In this document: one piece after another, positions 1 through 5,440 of the stretch
How positions within the stretch are numbered: position 1 is the first letter of the stretch
Layout: each line of letters starts with the position of its first letter
NCBI GenBank assembly: GCA_003450125.1
Contig: DMFR01000418.1
Coordinates: forward strand, 1-7,982
From: Prolixibacteraceae bacterium
GTDB lineage: Bacteria > Bacteroidota > Bacteroidia > Bacteroidales > Prolixibacteraceae
Length of the DNA: 7,982 nucleotides
Direction: 5' to 3'
Position numbers and translations under genes: made by a program
The notes under the pieces: generated by a model
What the model saw: only the letters and a program-made list of their open reading frames with translations
Told to the model about the DNA's origin: nothing
The model's database searches: none

Positions 1-842
1 GTACTGTAATATTTTGACAATTCGATGTATTCATTCATGGTCACCTTAGTCGGGATGGAAGGAAAATACAGGAATTCGCTCAACGCCAGTTCAAGGATCA
101 GGTTGTCAATAAAGGCAATACGTTCGATGTCCCAGTTCACCGTGTGTTGTTTGATCAGCACCACATTGTCAGGGTGGTTCACCACCACTTTTCGGTAAAG
201 GTCTTTGGCAAACTGGTGGTCTTCATCATCCTTGAACATAGGAAGCAAGGCCTGACGTTCGTCACTTTCTTCCTTGAATTTCTTGAACGTTTTCAGGATC
301 ATACTCACCACAAAATCCAGGTCGTCGTTCCAATAGATGCTTTGATCTTCAAGTAAAGATTCAATGTCCTCATTGTCAAGGATAATATACTTAAAGATAT
401 CTTCGATGAGCTTTTTGTCTTCAACATACGTTTGCGTGGAGGCTTGCATGTGTTCTTTGTAAAAATCCTGATCGATCAGGTTCATATAGATCTTCCGAAT
501 CAGATCTTCATTGTCATCCCAGTTGAGTTTGGAAGCTGTGATATATTTGTTGAGTGGGATATTTATTTTGAGCTGGCTGAGCAGTTGGTTGGTGATAAAC
601 CGGGTGTTGGGTGCAAGATCTTCTTTGGTAGGATGATGCTTTTTCATGCCAAGATCGATGCGCTCTTCAGCAAACTTCTGAATTTCAAGAACGAGCGCCA
701 TCAGATAATGATACAGATCGTATGTTTTCTGTAGACTGAAAAAAAGTTCCTTTTCAGTGTTATTGATAGAGGTATCAGGTGATGTAAAGAACGCGTACAA
801 TATTTGCAATACCTTGATTCGAATTATTCTTCTGCTAATCAT
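1..842 (-). CDS. nusB: Transcription antitermination factor NusB (3' end outside window)
   Basis: Seen: reading leftward from the ATG whose complement is at 840-842, an open frame of 280 codons reaches the window edge without a stop, so the C-terminus is missing. The protein begins MISRRIIRIKVLQILYAFF and later reads NWDIERIAFIDNLILELAL, followed by FLYFPSIPTKVTMNEYIELS. Known of the family: these are the NusB signature blocks, namely the N-terminal RRxxRxKVLQxLYA helix and the C-terminal WDxxRIAxIDxxIL...E.......PxxVxxNEYIELxK core. Bacteroidota NusB is about 300 residues, roughly twice the E. coli protein, because of an extended, charged N-terminal half, and that is what is seen here. NusB binds boxA RNA together with NusE (S10) in the cytoplasm and supports antitermination, chiefly on rRNA operons. 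It lies downstream of the aldolase-rhomboid pair on the same strand but is separated from them by a hairpin repeat, and it has its own promoter-like site at 873-904. Confidence 0.95.
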   Translation of the reverse strand, partial: MISRRIIRIKVLQILYAFFTSPDTSINNTEKELFFSLQKTYDLYHYLMALVLEIQKFAEERIDLGMKKHHPTKEDLAPNTRFITNQLLSQLKINIPLNKYITASKLNWDDNEDLIRKIYMNLIDQDFYKEHMQASTQTYVEDKKLIEDIFKYIILDNEDIESLLEDQSIYWNDDLDFVVSMILKTFKKFKEESDERQALLPMFKDDEDHQFAKDLYRKVVVNHPDNVVLIKQHTVNWDIERIAFIDNLILELALSEFLYFPSIPTKVTMNEYIELSKYYS

Positions 843-872
843 TGTCTTAGAACCTGTTTAAATATGGGAGGG

Positions 873-904
873 CAAAGTTAGAATTTTTTCTCATACCAGT
901 TAAA
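873..904 (-). promoter_or_regulatory. Bacteroidota-type promoter of nusB
   Basis: On the minus strand TAACTTTG (873-880) matches the Bacteroidota -7 consensus TAnnTTTG exactly. A -33-like TTTA (complement of 901-904) lies 20 bases upstream, within the spacing known for these promoters. Transcription would start near 865, leaving a leader of about 25 bases before the nusB start codon. The match and spacing are seen; activity is inferred. Confidence 0.55.
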
Positions 905-940
905 CGCACGATCGTTTTATTAGACAGGAAGGTATTTTTT

Positions 941-968
941 AACCACCTAGTCACATAGGCTGCATAAA
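941..968. repeat. Degenerate 8-bp-period repeat fragment
   Basis: The stretch contains CACCTAG, CACATAG and GCATAAAG in succession at about 8-base spacing. It resembles the CACTAAG-type units at the right end of the window (7878-7969) and runs straight into the 7-bp array at 966. It is short and degenerate, so this is a weak call. Confidence 0.3.
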
Positions 969-1138
969 GTTTCAGGTTCAAAGTTTCAGGTTCAAAGTTT
1001 AAAGTTCAAAGTTTAAAGTTTAAGGTTTAAAGTTACGTGCCAATCTGGATATACCTTCAAAGTTAAAGGTGCGCAGCCACGATCGGCACGCAACTTTAAA
1101 CTTTAAACTTTAAACTTTAAACTTTAAACTTTAAACTA
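966..1138. repeat. Long imperfect palindrome made of 7-bp tandem units
   Basis: The left arm (966-1041) is a run of 7-mers: AAAGTTT CAGGTTC twice, then AAAGTTT, AAAGTTC, AAAGTTT, AAAGTTT, AAGGTTT and AAAGTT, closed by CGTGCC (1036-1041). The right arm opens with GGCACG (1085-1090) and continues into six exact CTTTAAA units (1094-1135). The arms pair over roughly 50 bp with only a few mismatches around a 43-base loop (1042-1084). The right arm ends inside the stop codon of the rhomboid gene. On the minus strand the hairpin lies between the rhomboid stop and the nusB promoter, so it could act as a transcript end or 3' stabiliser, although there is no classical U-tract. The structure is seen; the role is inferred. 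Confidence 0.85.
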
Positions 1139-1855
1139 TTTTTCAATGCGTGTTCCATCCTGGCCCTCCGTCTCCTCAGGCTGGTTCCATTCCGCATCAG
1201 GTGAATCTTCCTCTTCCTCCGGTTCGTTCTCCCAACTGGACTTTGGACGTACAGGACCTTGATGACGGTAATAAATGGAAAGCAATAATCCGCTCGCAGC
1301 GCCCCAAAGATGACTCTCCCAGGATATTTCAGGCTTAATGGGGAAAATACCCCAAAACATGCTTCCATAGAGGAAAATAACAATGATGCCGATGGTAAGC
1401 AGGTTGGCATCTTTTCTGAGTACTCCGCTAAAGAACAGGAAAGAAGCCAGTCCATAAACGATCCCGCTTGCACCGATATGATAGGAGTCGCGTCCCCCAA
1501 GCCATACACAGATACCTGATAGAATATAAATCAGAAAAAGAATCCTGTAGGCCAGGTTCCTGTAAAAATAGAATAACGCAAATCCCAATACCAAGAAGGG
1601 GACGGAATTGGACATCAAATGGTCCCAACTCCCATGGATAAAGGGCGAAAATAAAATACCGGGTAAGCCTTCGATCTGCAGGGGTAAGATCCCAAACCTG
1701 GTCAAATCAAGACCGTATGCATTTTCTATGATTTTTACCAGCCAGAATAAGCCAACGATCAAAACCGGAAATAAGAGACTGTACTTGAAAATCTTCTTTT
1801 CCGTATCCTGATCGATAGGCTCATGACCGCGTGGGTAATAATCAAATAAAGGCAT
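1136..1855 (-). CDS. Rhomboid family intramembrane serine protease
   Basis: A 239-residue protein of the rhomboid (S54) family, which cleaves transmembrane substrates inside the membrane. Seen: six hydrophobic segments at about 24-44, 79-98, 103-119, 126-145, 151-170 and 182-197. The catalytic serine is S130 in GASG (128-131) and its partner is H182 at the start of the last membrane helix, followed by GAASG. H79 and N83 form the HxxxN motif of the second helix that lines the oxyanion site in GlpG. The C-terminal tail (about 200-239) is acidic and probably cytoplasmic, with a run of glutamates at 213-216. The length fits a minimal bacterial six-helix rhomboid. Its ATG follows the aldolase stop codon with no base between (TAGATG), so translation is probably coupled. 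Substrates cannot be predicted from sequence. All catalytic residues are present, so it should be active. Confidence 0.93.
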   Translation of the reverse strand: MPLFDYYPRGHEPIDQDTEKKIFKYSLLFPVLIVGLFWLVKIIENAYGLDLTRFGILPLQIEGLPGILFSPFIHGSWDHLMSNSVPFLVLGFALFYFYRNLAYRILFLIYILSGICVWLGGRDSYHIGASGIVYGLASFLFFSGVLRKDANLLTIGIIVIFLYGSMFWGIFPIKPEISWESHLWGAASGLLLSIYYRHQGPVRPKSSWENEPEEEEDSPDAEWNQPEETEGQDGTRIEK

Positions 1856-2878
1856 CTATACCAGTGATTTAATCAATGCTACAAAATTCAAGATATCTTC
1901 TTCCTGGGTATCAAATGAGGTCATCCACCGAACTTCCGAACGGTGTTCATCCCACATGTAGAAGAAGTATTTTTCCTGAAGCAAAGGGATGATTTCCTTT
2001 GGCACAATGGCAAATACGCCATTGGCATCCACTTCCTGTGTCAGTTGAATGGCCGGTATTTTCTTCACTTCCTGCTCCAGCAACTTCGCCATTTTATTGG
2101 AATGGGCAGCGTTCTTTTTCCAAAGATCGTTGTTGAAGTAGGCCAGGAACTGAGCACTCACAAAGCGCATTTTCGAAAACAACTGCATACTTTGCTTGCG
2201 GATGTATTTGGTATTCTTCGATAAGGCAGGGTTGAAAAACACTACTGCTTCGCCCAACATCATACCGTTTTTGGTACCTCCAAAGGACAATACATCAATG
2301 CCTGCATCTACTGTAAAGGCGCGGAAAGGAAGATTGAGGGCTACAGCTGCGTTGGCAAGGCGGGCTCCATCCATGTGTACAAATAATCCATATTCATGCG
2401 CCAGGGTCGTAATGGCCTTGATTTCTTCCAGCGAATAAACGGTTCCCAGTTCTGTAACCTGCGAAATGGAAATCATCTTTGGTTGAGAATGATGTTCGAA
2501 TTCAAAACCATGTAGATATTTTCTGATTCCTTCTGGGGTAATTTTACCTTTGATGGTTTGTACAGGAAGTAATTTGGAACCTGTTAATTTTTCAGGGGCG
2601 CCGCATTCGTCTGTCTGAATATGAGCAGTTTCTGCACAGATGATGGAATGAAAGGAATGGGATAAGGTGGAAAGGGACAGTACATTGGCACCCGTTCCAT
2701 TGAACACGAAATACACATCTATTTCCTGACCAAACTCTTGTTTGAACCTTTGGATGGCCATTTCCGTGATCTGGTCTCCTCCATACCCTACAGCATGTCC
2801 TTCATTGGCCGTAAATAGGGCTTGTAAAATCTCAGGATGAATTCCTGAATTATTGTCGCTTGCAAAACCTCGTTTCAT
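1856..2878 (-). CDS. Low-specificity L-threonine aldolase (PLP-dependent)
   Basis: A 340-residue fold-type I PLP enzyme of the threonine aldolase / beta-eliminating lyase family. It would cleave L-threonine or L-allo-threonine to glycine and acetaldehyde in the cytosol. Seen: FASDNNSGIHP at the N-terminus; the phosphate-binding NGTGAN (60-65); H86 in ETAHIQTDECGA, where the ring-stacking histidine lies; HMDGARLANA with D170, the pyridine-nitrogen ligand, and R173; and SFGGTKNG with K203 as the Schiff-base lysine. The TKNG form of the lysine motif resembles the Pseudomonas-type enzymes rather than E. coli LtaE, so I give no gene symbol. The length is normal for the family. A promoter-like site lies just upstream, and the rhomboid gene is fused directly behind the stop codon, giving a two-gene operon. 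No functional link between the two products is obvious. Substrate stereospecificity is not visible. Confidence 0.92.
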   Translation of the reverse strand: MKRGFASDNNSGIHPEILQALFTANEGHAVGYGGDQITEMAIQRFKQEFGQEIDVYFVFNGTGANVLSLSTLSHSFHSIICAETAHIQTDECGAPEKLTGSKLLPVQTIKGKITPEGIRKYLHGFEFEHHSQPKMISISQVTELGTVYSLEEIKAITTLAHEYGLFVHMDGARLANAAVALNLPFRAFTVDAGIDVLSFGGTKNGMMLGEAVVFFNPALSKNTKYIRKQSMQLFSKMRFVSAQFLAYFNNDLWKKNAAHSNKMAKLLEQEVKKIPAIQLTQEVDANGVFAIVPKEIIPLLQEKYFFYMWDEHRSEVRWMTSFDTQEEDILNFVALIKSLV

Positions 2879-2901
2879 AATTTAAATTGATAACTTTAGC
2901 T

Positions 2902-2932
2902 TGAAATTATTGTCGGTATAAAAGAACTCAAA
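2902..2932 (-). promoter_or_regulatory. Candidate promoter of the aldolase-rhomboid operon
   Basis: On the minus strand TTTG (complement of 2929-2932) is followed after exactly 19 bases by TAATTTCA (complement of 2902-2909). This is a partial match to the TTTG-N19-TAnnTTTG promoter of Bacteroidota; the last two bases of the -7 element differ. It lies 23 bases upstream of the aldolase start codon. Confidence 0.4.
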
Positions 2933-3055
2933 AAATACGAATTGGACGAATTTAATATACGAATTTAACGAAACAAACAGATCAGCACAGGTCTTCTGAT
3001 TCGTGAAAATTGTACCTTCGTGTAATTCGTTTTAAATTCGTGTAATTCGTATTTT
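2932..3055. repeat. ACGAATT inverted repeat between divergent genes
   Basis: The left arm 2932-2972 and right arm 3017-3055 are reverse complements at about 34 of 39 aligned positions, with one 2-base gap. Each arm is built from repeated ACGAATT or AATTCGT motifs. The loop (2973-3016) contains a smaller ATCAG/CTGAT pair. The right arm ends two bases before the photolyase ATG, so it forms the photolyase leader. The left arm overlaps the outer edge of the candidate aldolase promoter. Confidence 0.75.
3013..3020 (+). promoter_or_regulatory. Candidate -7 element of the photolyase gene
   Basis: TACCTTCG matches TAnnTTTG at all but one fixed position and sits in the context TTGTACCTTCGTG, typical of Bacteroidota promoters. 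I see no convincing -33 element at the usual distance. If used, transcription would start near 3026 inside the right arm of the ACGAATT inverted repeat. Confidence 0.4.
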
Positions 3056-3057
3056 AA

Positions 3058-4356
3058 ATGGAAAAAGTTAACATCTTTTGGTTTCGTCGTGACCTTAGAG
3101 TTGATGACAATCATGGCTTATTTCAGGCCCTCAATGCAGGCTTGCCTGTAGTGCCTGTTTTTATTTTCGACCCTTCCATTCTTACCCGGTTTCCCGATCC
3201 AAACGATGCAAGGCTGACCTTCATTCACCGCTGCCTGGCTGATCTAAACCATGAATTTGAGAAGCAGAAAAGTAGTTTACAGGTTTACTTTTCATCTCCC
3301 GCCGTGGTTTTTGGACAACTTGCAGCCAAATACGCCATCCAGGATGTTTTTGCAAATACAGATTACGAACCGGCAGCCATTGAACGCGATGAGCAAATAG
3401 AAAAGCTGCTCAACAGGTCTGGAATAGGATTTCATGCCTTTAAAGACCAGGTTATTTTTCATCAAAATGAAGTGGTCAAAGCCAACGGGTCGCCTTATAC
3501 GGTATTTACTCCCTACAGTAAAAAATGGAAAGAAGAACTATTAGCCCATGAGATTCAGCTTTATGAAAGTGAAAAACTGTTGTTCAATCTAAAGCACCTG
3601 TCCTCAGGCTATTTTCCTGCATTGTCTGAAATCGGTTATCAACCCCAAAACATACAGTTTGCAAAGAAGGATTTTGATCAACATGTCATTGAAAATTATG
3701 CGCACAAGCGTGACTATCCTGCTGAAAACGGAACAAGTCGTCTGGGTATCCACCTTCGTTTTGGAAGCATTTCCATTCGTAAACTCACCCTGTTTGCCCA
3801 ACAATATTCTGAGGTATTTATCAATGAGTTGATATGGCGCAACTTTTATATGGATATCCTGTGGCATTATCCCCATGTAGCCCAAAATTCATTTAAACCC
3901 GCCTATGACTTTATTCCCTGGCGGAACAATGAAGCAGAGTTTGACCTTTGGTGCAAGGGTCAAACCGGCTATCCATTGGTGGATGCAGGTATGCGTGAAA
4001 TGAACCAGACAGGCTACATGCACAACCGGGTACGAATGGTAGTGGCCAGCTTCTTGACCAAGCACCTTTTGGTTGATTGGCGATGGGGCGAAGCTTATTT
4101 TGCCGATCATTTACTCGACTATGAACTGGCCTCCAACAACGGAGGATGGCAGTGGGCGAGTGGTTCAGGCTGTGATGCCGCCCCTTATTTCCGGGTTTTT
4201 AACCCCACCCTGCAAGCCCGAAAGTTTGATCATGACTCCAAATACATCCAGCAATGGGTGCCCGAATACAAAACCAAAGCCTATCCACAACCCATTGTTG
4301 ACCATGCCTTTGCCCGCAACCGGGCCATTGAAACTTATAGGAAAGCACTGAAATAG
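3058..4356 (+). CDS. phrB: Deoxyribodipyrimidine photolyase, class I CPD type
   Basis: A 432-residue cryptochrome/photolyase family flavoprotein that repairs cyclobutane pyrimidine dimers using blue light. Seen: the N-terminal alpha/beta antenna domain starts FWFRRDLRVDDNHGL (about 1-135). The FAD-binding helical domain carries GTSRLGIHLRFG (225-236), ELIWRNFY (257-264), TGYPLVDAGMREM, MHNRVRM and NNGGWQW followed by DAAPYFRVFNP. By alignment from memory with E. coli PhrB, the electron-transfer tryptophans W306, W359 and W382 correspond to W288, W341 and W364. The dimer-contacting E274, W277, N341 and M345 correspond to E257, W260, N323 and M327. All are present, so the enzyme should be a functional CPD photolyase rather than a cryptochrome. 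It is slightly shorter than the E. coli protein. It is read alone, divergent from the aldolase. Its ATG follows the ACGAATT inverted repeat. A remnant resembling its C-terminus lies about 1 kb downstream (5351-5404). Confidence 0.95.
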   Translation: MEKVNIFWFRRDLRVDDNHGLFQALNAGLPVVPVFIFDPSILTRFPDPNDARLTFIHRCLADLNHEFEKQKSSLQVYFSSPAVVFGQLAAKYAIQDVFANTDYEPAAIERDEQIEKLLNRSGIGFHAFKDQVIFHQNEVVKANGSPYTVFTPYSKKWKEELLAHEIQLYESEKLLFNLKHLSSGYFPALSEIGYQPQNIQFAKKDFDQHVIENYAHKRDYPAENGTSRLGIHLRFGSISIRKLTLFAQQYSEVFINELIWRNFYMDILWHYPHVAQNSFKPAYDFIPWRNNEAEFDLWCKGQTGYPLVDAGMREMNQTGYMHNRVRMVVASFLTKHLLVDWRWGEAYFADHLLDYELASNNGGWQWASGSGCDAAPYFRVFNPTLQARKFDHDSKYIQQWVPEYKTKAYPQPIVDHAFARNRAIETYRKALK

Positions 4357-4377
4357 TATAAAGTACACGCCAATCTG
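4354..4377 (+). repeat. Stop-adjacent short element (TAGTATAAAGT...GCCAATCTG)
   Basis: Starting with the photolyase stop codon, TAGTATAAAGT is followed by ACACGCCAATCTG. This is a one-unit version of the sequence at 966-1047, where AAAGTT is followed by ACGTGCCAATCTG. The 9-mer GCCAATCTG occurs here (4369-4377), at 1039-1047 and at 4989-4997, which is far more often than expected by chance in 8 kb. It probably represents a dispersed repeat family in different states of decay. Confidence 0.5.
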
Positions 4378-4456
4378 TCATGATTGTTCAATTCTATGGA
4401 AATGATTGATTGTTCTTATTCTACTGATTAAAATTTGTACTTTTACAGACATGAAA

Positions 4457-4481
4457 ATATCCAAATAATCCATTTGGATAT
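4457..4481. repeat. Short perfect hairpin ATATCCAAAT / ATTTGGATAT
   Basis: A perfect 10-bp stem (4457-4466 with 4472-4481) surrounds a 5-base loop. It lies 100 bases after the photolyase stop codon and could end or protect its transcript. No T-run follows, so it is not a standard intrinsic terminator on the plus strand. Confidence 0.5.
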
Positions 4482-4549
4482 CAGGTTGAAAGAGCTGCTT
4501 TTGTTATTGAATCGAATTCCCCTTAAATTTTACATCTATTCCTTCGAAG

Positions 4550-4726
4550 TTGAGCTGGTATCTCCTGCTACCTGAGAGTGGATTGCTGGCCTCTATCTGT
4601 ACTGTTTGAGTACTGTATCTGTACTAAATTGGTTAACTTAGTACAGATATAGTACTAAAACAGTACTCATTGATGCCAGCAATCCACTCTCAGGTAGCTC
4701 TCAGGTAGCAGGAGATACCAGCTCAA
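4550..4726. repeat. 177-bp imperfect palindrome with 11-bp unit structure
   Basis: The outer arms (4550-4590 and 4675-4726) are perfectly complementary over 41 bp, except that the right arm carries a tandem copy of the 11-mer CTCTCAGGTAG (4687-4697 and 4698-4708). The inner arms (4599-4627 and 4638-4666) pair at 27 of 29 positions and consist of 11-bp units GTACTGTTTGA, GTACTGTATCT and GTACTAAATTG. A mismatched 8-by-8 internal loop (4591-4598, 4667-4674) separates the two stems, and the apical loop is 10 bases. Weak complementarity continues outward (ATTCC and GGAAT). No ORF lies inside. It resembles a non-coding palindromic element of unknown mobility. Confidence 0.9.
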
Positions 4727-4988
4727 TACGTTCAGGAATGTAGGATGGAATGATGTTTAAATGGTTGGCCATAATAACCGGGTTCAAAGTGGAATAACCT
4801 CATTGAGGAGATCACGATTAAATAATGGCTTTTCAAGGACAGAAACAGAGAGATAAACCACAAGGGTCAATTCAGTTTTGAACAAAGAATGAAATGCCAC
4901 AGATCTTGTGATGAAGCTACAAATGAATATAAAAAAATGAGGAAGTATGCCTTCCATTTTAACCATTATTTAGAATTGAACAACCCTG
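4727..4988. other. Intergenic stretch without a supported gene
   Basis: I see no convincing gene, RNA or regulatory site here. Both strands hold short open frames of about 60 codons with no recognisable motif. A weak CCACAAGGGTCAA (about 4858-4870) resembles the reverse complement of the repeat at 5017-5051, so part of this stretch may be decayed repeat. Confidence 0.5.
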
Positions 4989-5004
4989 GCCAATCTGAAT
5001 TCTA

Positions 5005-5038
5005 TTGTCTGTCTTTTTAGTGAAACTTTGTATCTTTG
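5005..5038 (+). promoter_or_regulatory. Candidate promoter of the 56-aa ORF
   Basis: TATCTTTG (5031-5038) is an exact TAnnTTTG match, and TTG at 5005-5007 lies 23 bases upstream, the upper end of the accepted spacing. Transcription would start near 5045, about 50 bases before the small ORF. The -7 element lies within the dispersed repeat at 5017-5051. The other copy at 7937-7971 has lost this match. Confidence 0.45.
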
Positions 5039-5051
5039 AGTCTTTGTGGCA
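5017..5051 (+). repeat. Dispersed 35-bp repeat, copy 1
   Basis: The 35 bases from TTAGTGAAACTT to CTTTGTGGCA match 7937-7971 at 31 of 35 positions without gaps. They include the TCTTTGTGGC core. Such CTTAGTGTCTTTGTGG-like units are, from general knowledge, common in Bacteroidota spacers. This copy overlaps a promoter-like site. Confidence 0.75.
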
Positions 5052-5093
5052 AATTAGAATTTTCATAGTGAGCTCATACTTTAAAAAATAACA

Positions 5094-5264
5094 ATGGGAC
5101 TAATAAGAGAACCAAAAAATATTGATTTTACCGTTTTTGACAAACCTTGGACAGAGGAAGAACGGAAAGAACTTAGTGCTTATATCAAGAAACGGAAGGA
5201 AAAACTGAAAAATAACAACAAACCTAAAACTTCATCAACTTCCAATAAGGAAATGATTCCATAA
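5094..5264 (+). CDS. Small basic hypothetical protein (56 aa)
   Basis: Seen: ATG GGA CTA ATA AGA to TAA gives a 56-residue protein starting MGLIREPKNIDFTVFDKPWT, followed by EEERKELSAYIKKRKEKL and then a polar, lysine/asparagine/serine-rich tail (about 40-56). The first 35 residues look like a folded piece: a beta-prone IDFTVFDKPW followed by a charged amphipathic helix. The MGLIREPxxxDF...T.EE...IS.YIK pattern reminds me of small uncharacterised proteins of Bacteroidota, but I cannot name a family. Support for expression: an exact -7 element upstream, an A-rich leader directly before the ATG as is usual in this phylum, and a stop codon lying in an inverted repeat that could end the transcript. 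No partner gene is adjacent, so a toxin-antitoxin role is not supported. It could also be the front of a decayed longer gene. Confidence 0.6.
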   Translation: MGLIREPKNIDFTVFDKPWTEEERKELSAYIKKRKEKLKNNNKPKTSSTSNKEMIP

Positions 5265-5353
5265 TTCAAAATTCCCTTCTGAGGGATAAGTGTGTTCGTT
5301 CAATTTCTACATAAATCAAATATACTTTGTTGATTGAATTTGGAATCATTTCC
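5249..5353. repeat. Inverted repeat over the stop of the 56-aa ORF
   Basis: GGAAATGATTCCATAATTCAA (written in two parts as GGAAATGATTCCA at 5249-5261 and TAATTCAA at 5262-5269) is the reverse complement of 5334-5353 apart from one bulged base. The arms are about 20 bp and the loop is 64 bases. The left arm contains the last codons and the TAA of the small ORF. The right arm ends just where the photolyase-like remnant begins. Confidence 0.7.
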
Positions 5354-5404
5354 TATTCACAACCTATTGTTGAACCTGCTTTTGCCAAAAGCAGGGCGAA
5401 TGAT
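5351..5404 (+). pseudogene. Photolyase C-terminal remnant
   Basis: Read in frame from TCC at 5351, the sequence gives SYSQPIVEPAFAKSRAND. Residues 408-425 of the intact photolyase (4279-4332) read AYPQPIVDHAFARNRAIE. The two DNA stretches match at 40 of 54 positions without gaps, and most differences are at third codon positions or conservative. E. coli PhrB also ends with PQPIVEHKEAR, as I recall. No photolyase sequence lies before 5351, where the inverted repeat ends, so only about 18 codons survive. It is either the stump of a second photolyase gene or a diverged partial duplication. The match is short, so chance is not fully excluded. Confidence 0.6.
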
Positions 5405-5440
5405 CCTTCCGATAAGAACAATGACTATCCTCTTTAAAAT

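Noticed and set aside
144..734. Plus-strand open frames of 70 and 100 codons at 144-356 and 432-734
   Set aside because: They are antisense shadows of nusB, whose minus-strand translation is clearly conserved.
966..1138. Possible CRISPR array
   Set aside because: The units are 7 bp, contiguous and without spacers, and there are no cas genes; it is a tandem-repeat hairpin.
4381..4415. Direct repeat TGATTGTTC at 4381-4389 and 4407-4415
   Set aside because: It is only 9 bp in AT-rich DNA with no associated structure, so it is not listed as a feature.
4784..4966. A 60-codon minus-strand open frame rich in F, L and S
   Set aside because: It has no promoter-like site, no recognisable motif and overlaps a possible decayed repeat; chance open frames of this size are expected in AT-rich DNA.
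4805..5020. Plus-strand open frame of about 65-70 codons without a start codon, containing SFEQRMKCHRSCDEATNEYK
   Set aside because: Its composition looks somewhat protein-like, but it is short, starts after an in-frame stop without a usable start, and I recognise no family.
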